Notes: a model not told the origin generated them from the letters alone. A stretch of DNA of 64,000 nucleotides from JBAYIE01 sp965279165 (GCA_965279165.1 OZ257140.1:3214330-3278329); one strand, 5' to 3'; positions 53,040 through 62,501 are shown, numbered from the stretch's first letter. Program-made: numbers and translations.

Positions 53040-53828
53040 ATGATTCAAACCCTTGCTTATATCGACCCGCAAGCGAATATCGCACCCAATGTAGTTGTTG
53101 AACCTTTTTCTGTAATCCATAAAAATGTAGTAATTGGTGAAGGTACCTGGATTGGTTCCAATGTTACCATTTTCCCCGGTGCCCGAATTGGTAAAAATTG
53201 CAGGATTTTTCCCGGTGCGGTAATTTCTGCCATACCACAAGATCTTAAATTTCATGGCGAAGAAACAACGGTCGAAATCGGCGACAATACCACCATTCGC
53301 GAATGTGTTACCATCAACCGGGGTACAGTAGATAAACATATTACTGCAGTTGGTTCAAATTGTTTGTTGATGGCTTATGTTCATTTGGCACACGATGTAA
53401 TCATTGGAAATAATGTAATTATTGCAAATGGGGTGCAGGTGGCCGGACACGTGGTTATTGAAAATAATGCACGCATCGGAGGACTCTCAGCTGTTCATCA
53501 GTTTGTGAAAATCGGACACCATGTTATGATAGAAGGAGGCTCGATGGTAAGCAAAGACGTGCCACCCTATATCAAAGCAGGCAGATACCCACTTTCATAC
53601 GAAGGTGTTAACTCTATCGGTTTAAGGCGAACAGGATTTACCTCTGAAAAAATCAATGAAATCCAAGATATATACCGGGTGTTGTTTGTGCATAATACCA
53701 ATATCAGCAAAGGACTAAAAATAGTAGAGGCAAGTATGCCCGCATCCGCTGAACGAGATGAAATAATGGATTTTCTCCGCAAATCAGAACGCGGCGTGAT
53801 GAAAGGATTTCAAATGCGTAAAGGGTGA
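53040..53828 (+). CDS. lpxA: UDP-N-acetylglucosamine acyltransferase
   Basis: 262 residues, the first enzyme of lipid A synthesis. The beta-helix covers about 1-190 with the catalytic histidine in AYVHLAHDVIIGN and LSAVHQFVKIGHHVMIEGG; the helical C-terminus begins at GLRRTGFTSEKINEI. Standard length. The stop codon TGA shares a base with the ATG of the ABC gene. Confidence 0.96.
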   Translation: MIQTLAYIDPQANIAPNVVVEPFSVIHKNVVIGEGTWIGSNVTIFPGARIGKNCRIFPGAVISAIPQDLKFHGEETTVEIGDNTTIRECVTINRGTVDKHITAVGSNCLLMAYVHLAHDVIIGNNVIIANGVQVAGHVVIENNARIGGLSAVHQFVKIGHHVMIEGGSMVSKDVPPYIKAGRYPLSYEGVNSIGLRRTGFTSEKINEIQDIYRVLFVHNTNISKGLKIVEASMPASAERDEIMDFLRKSERGVMKGFQMRKG

Positions 53829-54439
53829 TGGAATTAACACTGCAGGGCATCGGTAAAAAGTTCCATGCACAATGGTTGTTTCGGGATGTTTCTATGGTAA
53901 TTCCTTCCTTGTCTTCTTTGGCCATAACAGGTAAAAACGGTAGTGGTAAATCTACTTTACTGCAAATTATTTATCGGTATGTAATGCCTTCTAAAGGAAT
54001 TACGATTGCAAAAATAAGCGGTGAAATCACAAGCGACGAATCCTTTATTTCGCAAACCGCTTTTGTATCACCTTATACCGAGTTACCCGAAGAACTTACC
54101 CTGATTGAAGCAATTACCTTTCACTTTAAAATGTGTACTCCGGTAGAGATGGATTTTGATCGTTTGATTGAAGCATGCGGATTAACCGGACATAAAAATA
54201 AACAAATAAAATATTTTTCTTCCGGCATGAAACAAAGGCTAAAACTTGCACTTGCCTTTAATACCGAATGCAATTTGTTACTACTCGACGAACCTTGTTC
54301 AAACCTCGATCAGCAAGGGGTAAAATGGTATTGCGACACAGTGCAAAAATTGCTTAAAAAACGTACCATTATAATTGCCAGCAACCAGGAAGTGGAATAT
54401 AGTTTCTGCGATAAAATCTATGAAGTGCAGGGTGTTTAG
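53828..54439 (+). CDS. ABC transporter ATP-binding protein
   Basis: 203 residues from the ATG at 53828, which overlaps the lpxA stop as TGATG. The GTG one codon earlier gives the same frame. It has Walker A (GKNGSGKST), the Q loop at ISQTAFVSPY, signature SSGMKQRLKLAL and Walker B (LLLLDEPCSNLD). The signature is SSGM rather than LSGGQ. No permease is adjacent. Coupling to the lipid A genes suggests a link to envelope biogenesis, which is inference. Confidence 0.87.
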   Translation: MELTLQGIGKKFHAQWLFRDVSMVIPSLSSLAITGKNGSGKSTLLQIIYRYVMPSKGITIAKISGEITSDESFISQTAFVSPYTELPEELTLIEAITFHFKMCTPVEMDFDRLIEACGLTGHKNKQIKYFSSGMKQRLKLALAFNTECNLLLLDEPCSNLDQQGVKWYCDTVQKLLKKRTIIIASNQEVEYSFCDKIYEVQGV

Positions 54440-54562
54440 GTTCTAAGAATTTTAGTTCGGAGCCCAAAAAATAATAGGTATAAAATACTCGAATGTTAAT
54501 TTAGTTGGCTTCTTTCTTCTATTTTTGCAACTTCTTATAATAATCAAAATTACAACCGAGAT

Positions 54563-56191
54563 ATGAATGGATTTTTTAAAGTTCCCGTTCCCGTTAACGA
54601 ACCAATCTTAAATTATGCACCCGGAAGCAAAGAGCGCGCTGAATTAAAAGCAGCTTTGGCTGAAGGCAGAAGCAAAACAATCGAAGTGCCGATGTATATT
54701 GGCGGAGAAGAAGTAAAATCTGGAAAGACTGCAGAAATGCGTCCACCTCACGATCACAAACATCTATTAGGAACCTTTCATATTAGCGATGCATCGCATG
54801 TAACCCAGGCAATTAATGCTGCGCTAGCGGCAAAACCACAATGGGAAAATTTACCTTGGGAACAACGTGCCGCCATATTTTTAAAAGCAGCCGATTTAAT
54901 TGCAGGTCCGTACCGGGCAAAATTAAATGCAGCTACCATGTTGGCGCAAAGCAAAAACGCATTTCAGGCTGAGATTGATTCGGCTTGTGAAATAATTGAC
55001 TTCCTGCGTTTCAATGTGCATTATATGAGCCAGATTTATAACGACCAACCACAGTCTGCAAAAGGAATCTGGAACCGTTTAGAATACAGGCCACTCGAAG
55101 GTTTTATTTATGCTTTAACGCCGTTTAATTTTACTGCAATTGCAGGAAACCTTCCTTCTTCAGCTGCCATGATGGGAAATGTTGTTGTTTGGAAACCATC
55201 CAATACACAAGTGTATTCAGCTAATGTATTGATGGAGATATTCAAGGTAGCAGGAGTTCCGGATGGTGTGATAAATTTAATTTATCCTTCAGGTCCGGTA
55301 GCTGCTGAGGTAATTTTCAGTCACCCTGATTTTGCAGGTATACATTTTACCGGATCTACCGGTGTATTCCAAAGTATTTGGAAAACGATAGGAAATAATA
55401 TCCATCAATATAAAACATATCCGCGCATAGTAGGCGAAACCGGAGGCAAAGACTTTATTATGATTCATCCTTCATCCGATGTGGATGTATGCAATACCGC
55501 TATTGTTAGAGGTTCGTTCGAATACCAGGGACAAAAATGTTCGGCCGCATCTCGCGTTTATATCCCCGATAATTTATATCCCGCTTTGAAGGAGAAAATG
55601 GCTGCAACCGTAAAAACCTTTAAAATGGGACCTACCGAAGATTTTTCTAATTTTATCAATGCAGTAATCGACGAAAAATCATTTGATAAATTAGCCACTT
55701 ATATCGATCAAGCCAAAAAGGATAAATCGTGCGAGATAATTGTTGGTGGCGGATATGATAAATCGAAAGGTTGGTTTATCGAACCTACCATTATCGTTAC
55801 TACTGATCCAAAATACACAACGATGTGCGAAGAATTATTTGGTCCGGTTGTTACTGTATATGTTTATCCCTCAAATCAATTTGAAGAAACCTTGGATTTA
55901 GTGGATTCAACCTCTGTATATGCCTTAACCGGTGCCATCATTTCCAACGACAGATATGCTATCGAATTGGCTACCAAAAAACTGCGAAACGCTGCAGGTA
56001 ATTTCTATATCAACGACAAACCTACCGGTGCTGTAGTTGGTCAGCAGCCATTTGGTGGAGCCCGTGCAAGTGGTACAAACGATAAAGCAGGAGCAATGCA
56101 AAACCTGATGCGCTGGGTAAGTACACGCACCATCAAGGAAACCTTTACTCCTCCAACCGACTACCGTTACCCGTTTTTGGAAGCAGAATAA
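54563..56191 (+). CDS. pruA: L-glutamate gamma-semialdehyde dehydrogenase (1-pyrroline-5-carboxylate dehydrogenase)
   Basis: 542 residues, the second step of proline breakdown to glutamate, NAD-dependent. It shows the aldehyde dehydrogenase fold: NFTAIAGNLPSSAAMMGNVVVWKPS cofactor binding, GIHFTGSTGVF, RIVGETGGKDFIMI with the general base Glu, and the nucleophile in GSFEYQGQKCSAASR. Length and the N-terminal PVPVNEPILNYAPGS fit the monofunctional P5C dehydrogenase, with no fused proline dehydrogenase. No partner gene is near; a heptamer array begins 10 bp past the stop. Confidence 0.95.
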   Translation: MNGFFKVPVPVNEPILNYAPGSKERAELKAALAEGRSKTIEVPMYIGGEEVKSGKTAEMRPPHDHKHLLGTFHISDASHVTQAINAALAAKPQWENLPWEQRAAIFLKAADLIAGPYRAKLNAATMLAQSKNAFQAEIDSACEIIDFLRFNVHYMSQIYNDQPQSAKGIWNRLEYRPLEGFIYALTPFNFTAIAGNLPSSAAMMGNVVVWKPSNTQVYSANVLMEIFKVAGVPDGVINLIYPSGPVAAEVIFSHPDFAGIHFTGSTGVFQSIWKTIGNNIHQYKTYPRIVGETGGKDFIMIHPSSDVDVCNTAIVRGSFEYQGQKCSAASRVYIPDNLYPALKEKMAATVKTFKMGPTEDFSNFINAVIDEKSFDKLATYIDQAKKDKSCEIIVGGGYDKSKGWFIEPTIIVTTDPKYTTMCEELFGPVVTVYVYPSNQFEETLDLVDSTSVYALTGAIISNDRYAIELATKKLRNAAGNFYINDKPTGAVVGQQPFGGARASGTNDKAGAMQNLMRWVSTRTIKETFTPPTDYRYPFLEAE

Positions 56192-56200
56192 ATCGTAAAT

Positions 56201-56451
56201 GATGAATTTTGAATGATGAATGATGAATTTTGGATGATTGGATATTGATGAGCGGTTCACGAATCAATCCCGCAAGATAAAAACAAGAAGGAACGACGTA
56301 GTTTTTACCTGCGGGGATTGGATGTTGGAAAGTATCAGCACACCTTTGTAGCGACGTGGCATACTCCTCAGTTGTAGCGACGTGGCATCCCTCATCCCTT
56401 ATCCCTCATTACTCATAACTTATAACTCATAATTCATAATTCATCCCCTAT
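56201..56451. repeat. Heptamer arrays in inverted arrangement around a structured core
   Basis: Left arm 56201-56250: GATGAAT-type heptamers, G-bearing on the plus strand. Right arm 56389-56451: nine units (CCCTCAT, TACTCAT, AACTCAT, AATTCAT types), ending 9 bp before the ABC-F start. The core holds an imperfect 20-bp inverted repeat, CAATCCCGCAAGATAAAAAC (56265-56284) against 56301-56320, and a 16-bp direct repeat TGTAGCGACGTGGCAT at 56347 and 56373. This accounts for the whole 269-bp gap. Confidence 0.8.
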
Positions 56452-56460
56452 CTTCGCGCC

Positions 56461-58365
56461 GTGAATTACCTACGTGCCGAAAATATCTCTAAACATTACG
56501 GAGACCGAACCTTATTTGAAAACCTGACCATAAGCATTGAACAAGGCCAAAAAATTGCCATGTTAGCCAAAAATGGTACAGGCAAAACCAATTTACTCAA
56601 TATACTTACCGGAAAGGATACACCTGATTCAGGTAAACTAATCGTTAGCAAGGATATTACACTCGCCTACTTGGAACAAGAACCACTGATGGTTCCCGGA
56701 TTTACCGTTTGGGAAACCTTATTTAACAGCAACAACGAATTATTAAATGCGGTTGCCGAATACGAAAGATTACTCGAATCAACAGAGCACGACCATTCGC
56801 CAGTTGCCATGTCGAAGTTGCAGGAGGCAATGGAAAATATGGAAAGGTTAAATGCCTGGGACTATGAACTTAGAATCCATCAAATACTAAGTAAACTCAA
56901 TATTCACCATTACGAGCAAGATGTTGCTTCTTTAAGTGGAGGACAGAAAAAAAGACTTGCACTGGCAAAAATATTAATACAACAACCCGATTTGGTTATC
57001 ATGGATGAGCCTACCAACCATCTCGATTTGGAAATGATTGAATGGTTAGAAGGTTTTCTGAAAAGTAGCGAAATGACGTTGATGTTGGTAACCCACGACC
57101 GTTATTTTTTGGATAATGTATGCAACGAAATAATTGAATTGGAAGGTGGAAAGCTATATTACCACAAAGGTAATTACGCATATTTTGTAGAAAAGAAAGC
57201 CGATCGTGAATTCAGGGAAGGCAGAGAAATTGATAAGGCCAAGAATTTGATGCGCAAAGAATTGGAATGGATGCGCCGTCAGCCAAAGGCAAGGGGAACC
57301 AAATCCAAATCGCGAATAGATGCCTTCTATGATTTAAAAGAAAAAGCCTCCCAAAAAATCGACGATAAAAAAGTAGAATTGAATGTGAAAATGCAACGAC
57401 TTGGAGGAAAGATTCTGGAATTGCATAATGTGAATAAATCCTTTACCAATGGAACCATTACCCAACCTATCGTTACAAATTTTTCTTATCTGTTAAAGCC
57501 CGGCGAACGTATCGGTATTATTGGACGAAATGGAGCCGGTAAAACTACCTTGCTCAATATGTTGATGGGGTTAGAACAACCCGATAGCGGACGAATTAGT
57601 ACCGGAGACACCATTCGATACGGCTATTACTCTCAGAAGGGGTTGGAGTTAAAAGAAGATAAAAGGGTTTTGGATGTTGTAAAAGATATTGCCGAATACA
57701 TAGAACTGGAAAGAGGGGAGAAGCTAACCGCAACGCAACTTTGTAAACGATTTTTATTCGACGATAAAATGCAGTTTACCTTCGTTTCTAAATTAAGTGG
57801 TGGAGAAAAACGCAGGTTATACCTACTTACAATTTTGATGAACAATCCTAATTTCCTTATTCTGGATGAACCCACAAACGACTTAGATATTGATACGTTA
57901 AATGTACTGGAAGATTTTCTGGAATCCTTTAAAGGTTGTTTGATTATTGTAACCCACGATCGGTATTTCATGGATAAATTGGTTGACCATTTATTGGTTT
58001 TTGAAGGAAATGGCGTGCTACGCGACTTTAATGGCAATTACCAAGATTATTTAATTGAATTGGAAGAAGCAAAATCGGAATCCAAGGAACCTGAAAAAAC
58101 AGTAACGCAAGAAAAAAAGGTTGCCAACATTACCACCGAAAAAGCAGAAAAAAGGAAGCTTTCTTTTAACGAACAAAGGGAACATGCAAACCTAATAACA
58201 GAATTAGAGAAGTTGAATTTGGAAAAAGATGAGTTGGAACAGGCCTTATCTGCTCCTGAATTGCATTATGAATTAATTTCGGAAAAGGCTGTCAAACTTG
58301 AAAAAGTTAAAGAAATCATTCAAGCCAAAGAACTACGATGGCTTGAACTGGATGAGAGTATGTAG
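56461..58365 (+). CDS. ABC-F family ATPase
   Basis: 634 residues from a GTG start. It has two ABC domains and no membrane segment: Walker A AKNGTGKTN and GRNGAGKTT, signatures LSGGQKKRLALAK and LSGGEKRRLYLL, Walker B MDEPTNHLD and LDEPTNDLD. A linker (about 245-305, REGREIDKAKNLMRKELEWM) and a coiled coil at the C-terminus are as in Uup-type members, which act on ribosomes or branched DNA. The first Walker A ends in N rather than S/T at the last position, so ATP use by domain 1 may be altered. The stop TAG is supplied in part by an inserted MITE; before the insertion it read TAA. Confidence 0.92.
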   Translation: MNYLRAENISKHYGDRTLFENLTISIEQGQKIAMLAKNGTGKTNLLNILTGKDTPDSGKLIVSKDITLAYLEQEPLMVPGFTVWETLFNSNNELLNAVAEYERLLESTEHDHSPVAMSKLQEAMENMERLNAWDYELRIHQILSKLNIHHYEQDVASLSGGQKKRLALAKILIQQPDLVIMDEPTNHLDLEMIEWLEGFLKSSEMTLMLVTHDRYFLDNVCNEIIELEGGKLYYHKGNYAYFVEKKADREFREGREIDKAKNLMRKELEWMRRQPKARGTKSKSRIDAFYDLKEKASQKIDDKKVELNVKMQRLGGKILELHNVNKSFTNGTITQPIVTNFSYLLKPGERIGIIGRNGAGKTTLLNMLMGLEQPDSGRISTGDTIRYGYYSQKGLELKEDKRVLDVVKDIAEYIELERGEKLTATQLCKRFLFDDKMQFTFVSKLSGGEKRRLYLLTILMNNPNFLILDEPTNDLDIDTLNVLEDFLESFKGCLIIVTHDRYFMDKLVDHLLVFEGNGVLRDFNGNYQDYLIELEEAKSESKEPEKTVTQEKKVANITTEKAEKRKLSFNEQREHANLITELEKLNLEKDELEQALSAPELHYELISEKAVKLEKVKEIIQAKELRWLELDESM

Positions 58366-58843
58366 TCGACCCTCAAAATGTGATGAAATTTAGATTTAGC
58401 AATACTTTCGTTACAAATTTGCATCAAATTATTTGCAAGGTTTCAGTTCAAAAAATTAATAAGCTTGCAAGTTTAGTTGATCAATTTATGCTATCCATTA
58501 TCAGCGACAAAGGTTGAATCTTCATTTTATCTAAAAAGTTTTTCGGAGCTGGTGGCCTTCTATTTTTATGCGTAGCATTTGAGAATTGCAAATTTGGGCT
58601 GGGACTTGCAAGTAACCCACGAGCTTGCGATGGCCAGGTGCCAAGGGCGGCTTGGGTTGCGTGGAATGAGCGATTCGTAAAATGCAGCATAAAAATAGGA
58701 AGCCTTGATTTTTTTGTTTACTTTTTTTATCAAGAAAAAAAGTAAATGCTGGCTTGGAGCGCAAAGCTCCAAAATCTCAATAAAACAGTTAATCTGATAT
58801 TGAAATTACACATTTCTTTTAAAAGGACTTTTTGAGGGTCGAC
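58365..58843. mobile_element. MITE, 479 bp, with 14-bp terminal inverted repeats and 6-bp target duplication
   Basis: GTCGACCCTCAAAA (58365-58378) and TTTTGAGGGTCGAC (58830-58843) are perfect inverted ends. TATGTA flanks both sides (58359-58364 and 58844-58849). Inside are a 12-bp inverted repeat CTATTTTTATGC/GCATAAAAATAG (58560-58571, 58687-58698), a second 12-bp stem at 58717-58746, and TTGGAGC/GCTCCAA. There is no transposase frame, so it would need to be moved by an enzyme encoded elsewhere. It fills the gap between the ABC-F gene and the next gene. Confidence 0.9.
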
Positions 58844-58875
58844 TATGTAATTAAAGGTATTTTGCTTATGTGCTT

Positions 58876-60552
58876 TTAATTTTTCTCAAAACCCGCATCA
58901 CTCTTCATTAACCTGGTAGAAACAACCGTACCATCTTTCAACATTACCATGACATAATAAACGCCCTCCGGAAGTTTCGAAATGTCAATCGGCACATTGC
59001 TGATACCTTGTTCAATACTGATAAAAGTACGCATCATTTCTTTTCCGTTAGCATCAACTATGGTTATGGTTGATTGGTCGCTATTCACCGAATGAATATT
59101 CAAATTCACCGAATTTGATGCAGGATTTGGGTTTAACGAAATGGTCGACTTTATTTCCGGAATGGTAACCAGGTTACCCGAATTTCGTGAAGAAGAAGGT
59201 CCGCTGCCACCAATGGCTACTGTTCCACTGATAACACCGGTTTTAGGGTCCATTACTTTATAATTGCCGGATATGGGTGTGCCATTGTATTTGATTTTGC
59301 CATTTGCATCCATCTTTGCATACCCGATGATGCGATTCTCCTGATCAAATAATATGACTTCGTGTTCAATCAACTCTTGTGGTGGGATAGTGGATGTGGA
59401 AGGCGTATTATCACTTGCTATAAACAACAAATCAATCGCCAAACCCGATAAAATATCATTATAATCATTGGTAATTACAATTTCGGGTGCGTTTTCAATT
59501 TCTGTTTCGTTACCCCAAAGTGTTTTTGCATATCCGGGTGTTTCGTGATTTGGATAAGCTTGTAGAAAATAAATACCTGCTTTAATCGAAGGAATTTCAA
59601 ATTCGCCTTGTGAATTGGTTTTAATCCAATATTGTTCTTTGCTTTCGCCTTGGTTGTTTTGGCTAAACAACTCCACTGTGGTATTAGATACCGGTGTATT
59701 TCCTGCCCTAACTATTCCACGAATGCTACTTGGAATTTCTAGTTTACCGGTTTCTGTTTGATAAACAACTTCTTTTCTTTCTACATGAGAACATCCCTGT
59801 TGGTCGCTTACGGTTAATGCCACCATATATTTACCATCTTTTTTATAAGTATGTACCGGAGATTCGGTTTGAGAATGGCTACCATCACCAAATTCCCAAT
59901 GGAATGCAAGGGAATTAGATCCGGTTGAGTAGTTGTTGAAATTAATCTCACCATTAAAGGAGGCATAATATTGAAAAGCAGCAGCACAGGAAGATGTTTT
60001 CTTTTCTTTTCCTGTTTCTGGAATTCTTTCGTCCTTTTTTGGTTCAACAGGCACCTTCACTTCCTGCTTTGGTTCCATCAGGAGCTTTTCTGGATTTGTG
60101 TTTGGTTTGTTCGATGTCTTGGCAGGAGAAGAAAATTCATTCCCATCCTGTTGGTTCGTGCGAATTGTACTTACCGGTGCCTTGCCTTGGTTGTTTGATT
60201 CGTTGTGGATTGCATTGGTTGGGTCGGAAGCTATATGGTTTGGTGTTAATACATGCTTTAAAGGGGTAACCGGTTTATTGCTTTGCGTGTTATATTCCTT
60301 ATTCGAAGGGTTTACAGAGGTAGCATTGGAGGCCATATCCGATTTAAATAATTTTCCTGCGTAGAAACTACCGAGCAATCCAAGCCCGATAGCAGTAATA
60401 ATGAATAAGGTACGATACATGCCATAAATTCGGAGCAAACGTCCTTTTTTGGCATGAATCGGCTGAAGCAACTGCATATCCGGAACTTCCGAATAACTCT
60501 CCAGCTTTCTCTTTACCTGTTCATCAAAAATATTGTTATTCATATGATTCAT
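58876..60552 (-). CDS. Membrane-anchored PKD-domain protein with T9SS-type tail, paired with an ECF sigma factor
   Basis: 558 residues with no signal peptide. An N-terminal cytoplasmic segment (1-45, FDEQVKRKLESYSEVPDMQ) and one membrane helix (46-66) resemble an anti-sigma factor. Then come a Pro/Lys-rich linker (70-180), a PKD domain (about 188-268, FHWEFGDGSHSQTESPVHTY), a carboxypeptidase-regulatory-like domain (SIRGIVRAGNTPVSNTTVEL), and a Por_Secre_tail domain (about 470-558, NPNPASNSVNLNI). Its ATG overlaps the sigma factor stop by four bases, so it is probably the regulator of that sigma factor. The anchored topology is at odds with a tail for outer-membrane secretion. Confidence 0.85.
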   Translation of the reverse strand: MNHMNNNIFDEQVKRKLESYSEVPDMQLLQPIHAKKGRLLRIYGMYRTLFIITAIGLGLLGSFYAGKLFKSDMASNATSVNPSNKEYNTQSNKPVTPLKHVLTPNHIASDPTNAIHNESNNQGKAPVSTIRTNQQDGNEFSSPAKTSNKPNTNPEKLLMEPKQEVKVPVEPKKDERIPETGKEKKTSSCAAAFQYYASFNGEINFNNYSTGSNSLAFHWEFGDGSHSQTESPVHTYKKDGKYMVALTVSDQQGCSHVERKEVVYQTETGKLEIPSSIRGIVRAGNTPVSNTTVELFSQNNQGESKEQYWIKTNSQGEFEIPSIKAGIYFLQAYPNHETPGYAKTLWGNETEIENAPEIVITNDYNDILSGLAIDLLFIASDNTPSTSTIPPQELIEHEVILFDQENRIIGYAKMDANGKIKYNGTPISGNYKVMDPKTGVISGTVAIGGSGPSSSRNSGNLVTIPEIKSTISLNPNPASNSVNLNIHSVNSDQSTITIVDANGKEMMRTFISIEQGISNVPIDISKLPEGVYYVMVMLKDGTVVSTRLMKSDAGFEKN

Positions 60553-61103
60553 ATTGAAGATACATTGTTAGACTTTAATAGTTGCATGAGATAATTCCTT
60601 GCGCGAGATAATTGCGATTTGCTGGTTCCTTCGGTAATGCCAAGCAATTCTCCAATTTCGTTGTGCTGGTAACCTTCCACCACATAAAGATTGAAAATTG
60701 TACGGTAGCCATCAGGCATGATTTGCACTTTTTGCATGAGCTCTGTGGCCGACATATTTTCTATAATTTGGTTGTCGAAAGAAACTTCATGGGCGTTTTC
60801 AATATCCGTTTCGTTTCTAAATCGCAGGTTTTTTTGGTAATGTTTTAGGGAAGTATTGATAACAATGCGCTTAATCCAACCTTCAAACGAGCCGTTGCCT
60901 TTAAAAGACTTCAGGTTGACAAAGATTTTAATAAAAGCGTCTTGTAAAATATCCTGGGCATCGGTTCGGTTTCTCGAATAACGCATACAAACCCCTGTCA
61001 TTTTTCCTGCAAATCTCCTGTATAGCTCGTTTTGAGCCATGGTATCGTTGCCAATACACAGGCGGATTAACTCCGGTTCAGGTATTTCTTTCGCGGGTTT
61101 CAA
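60549..61103 (-). CDS. ECF-type RNA polymerase sigma factor
   Basis: 184 residues. Region 2 is seen at ELYRRFAGKMTGVCMRYSRN with DAQDILQDAFIKIF, and region 4 at GYQHNEIGELLGITEGTSKSQLSRARNYL. The start is a TTG (61103-61101): an in-frame TAA lies four codons upstream, and the next ATG (codon 22) would remove the beginning of region 2. The gene overlaps the membrane-anchored partner gene and is divergent from a T9SS cargo gene that it might control. Confidence 0.9.
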   Translation of the reverse strand: MKPAKEIPEPELIRLCIGNDTMAQNELYRRFAGKMTGVCMRYSRNRTDAQDILQDAFIKIFVNLKSFKGNGSFEGWIKRIVINTSLKHYQKNLRFRNETDIENAHEVSFDNQIIENMSATELMQKVQIMPDGYRTIFNLYVVEGYQHNEIGELLGITEGTSKSQLSRARNYLMQLLKSNNVSSI

Positions 61104-61222
61104 TAGGACAATTTAGTTAATAGATAGAGAATACAATACGAAGGTTGCGTCATTAATTCGTACTTTTTTTGCACATCCCTGCAACCAAACCCGTTGAAAG
61201 GTATCTATTAGTAAAACTTGCT

Positions 61223-61230
61223 TAAATTTG
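61223..61230 (+). promoter_or_regulatory. Candidate -7 promoter box of the T9SS cargo gene
   Basis: TAAATTTG fits TAnnTTTG, 18 bp before the ATG at 61248. A TTG lies further upstream at a longer than usual distance. Confidence 0.4.
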
Positions 61231-61247
61231 ACTACCAATTAAACAAT

Positions 61248-62297
61248 ATGAAAAAACAATTTTACTTATTATGCGGCTTGTTGCTTTCCTCCATCGCAAC
61301 TTTTGCCCAGATTACCATTACCCAATCGGATTTTGGCAAACCTGGAGATTCGGTGTATTATGGAATTGACACAACCTTTTTTAATACCGTTTCGATTGGA
61401 CCGGCAGGAACCAATCAAAACTGGGATTTTTCGACCGGAATCAGTACCGACGACCATGATTTATTAACCATTCACGACAGTAGTTTTGATTCAAATGCTC
61501 CTGTAGGAACGAATATCATTACCAATAGTAAGTATGAAGGCATTCAATATTTTCATATTGATAGCCTAGTGGCTAAAATTATTGTAGAAGATCCGATTTC
61601 AGGCTCCGGCACTTTGGGTTTCCGTATTGCTGATTTTCCTATGGCTTATGGCAAACAATTTACAGATTCGGCTAAAATTGATTTCAAAACAACCGGCGCT
61701 ATTTTGGGGTTCCCCCAAATCGATTCGGTTTGGATTAAAGTAAATGTGACCAACAAAGTGAAATGTGATGGTTGGGGAAGTTTAACCATTAAATCAGGTG
61801 TATACGATGTATTAAGGGTGAAAAACACCAATACACAAGATATATTGGTATTGGGTAAAGGATTAATCACCTTAAACCAATGGATACAATTGGAACAACA
61901 AACCGAAAACCTTAATTATTTTAGTTTCCTAGGCAAAAATTCTAAGTACTTTATTGCACAGGCAACCACCGATTCTTTGGATAATTTAACCCTGTTTACA
62001 TGGCAAGAGTCCAAAGGTTCTAGTACCGGATTATACAGTCAGGAAGCTGATTTGATGGATATACAAATCTATCCTAATCCTGCAACCAACGAACTAAAAG
62101 TTCAGGTAAATAGTAAAGTGGAAGGGGATATAAAAGCCGAATTAATGGATATTACCGGTAAGGTAGTGCTTGCATCAGAAAAGTCATTAAACAACGAAGT
62201 GTATTTCAATACATCGTCACTTGAAAATGGCATATATTTTTGCAGAATAAACAATAACCACATTTCTGTAACACAAAAAGTGTTCATCAGTAAATAA
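61248..62297 (+). CDS. Exported T9SS cargo protein of unknown function
   Basis: 349 residues from the ATG at 61248, just before a signal peptide (MKKQFYLLCGLLLSSIATFAQ); an upstream TTG at 61218 adds only residues that do not fit. The central part (about 25-260) is beta-rich with no family I recognise. The last 75 residues are a type A sorting domain: IQIYPNPATNELKVQV, LMDITGKVVLASE, ENGIYFCRIN, QKVFISK. It should be carried across the outer membrane by the type IX system. A strong terminator follows. Confidence 0.88.
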   Translation: MKKQFYLLCGLLLSSIATFAQITITQSDFGKPGDSVYYGIDTTFFNTVSIGPAGTNQNWDFSTGISTDDHDLLTIHDSSFDSNAPVGTNIITNSKYEGIQYFHIDSLVAKIIVEDPISGSGTLGFRIADFPMAYGKQFTDSAKIDFKTTGAILGFPQIDSVWIKVNVTNKVKCDGWGSLTIKSGVYDVLRVKNTNTQDILVLGKGLITLNQWIQLEQQTENLNYFSFLGKNSKYFIAQATTDSLDNLTLFTWQESKGSSTGLYSQEADLMDIQIYPNPATNELKVQVNSKVEGDIKAELMDITGKVVLASEKSLNNEVYFNTSSLENGIYFCRINNNHISVTQKVFISK

Positions 62298-62322
62298 CCC
62301 CCTCAAATTGATTTCTGAGGTT

Positions 62323-62352
62323 AAAGCACAGGTATTAAGTTATCTGTGCTTT
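62323..62352 (+). terminator. Rho-independent terminator
   Basis: AAAGCACAG (62323-62331) pairs with CTGTGCTTT (62344-62352) and a run of eight T follows, 26 bp after the stop of the cargo gene. Confidence 0.92.
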
Positions 62353-62380
62353 TTTTTAAACGTCAAAATCAGCGATTTTA

Positions 62381-62501
62381 TAGGGGTAAGGGAATAGTGA
62401 ATAGAGGATAGGGTTCTCCTGAAAAGATAATTATTCTAAGAAAGGTTTACAAGGTTATAAACAACTAATCAAATGACAAATGACAAATTACCAATGACTA
62501 A
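62381..62501. repeat. Inverted pair of heptamer arrays around a 51-bp core
   Basis: The left arm (62381-62415) is five G-rich units such as TAGGGGT and TAGAGGA. The right arm (62467-62501) is five G-poor units of TGACAAA type. The right arm ends exactly at the stop codon of the minus-strand gene (62502). Confidence 0.8.

Noticed and set aside
58481..58772. Open frames inside the MITE as genes
   Set aside because: They overlap the inner inverted repeats, lack any domain and vary between frames on one strand.
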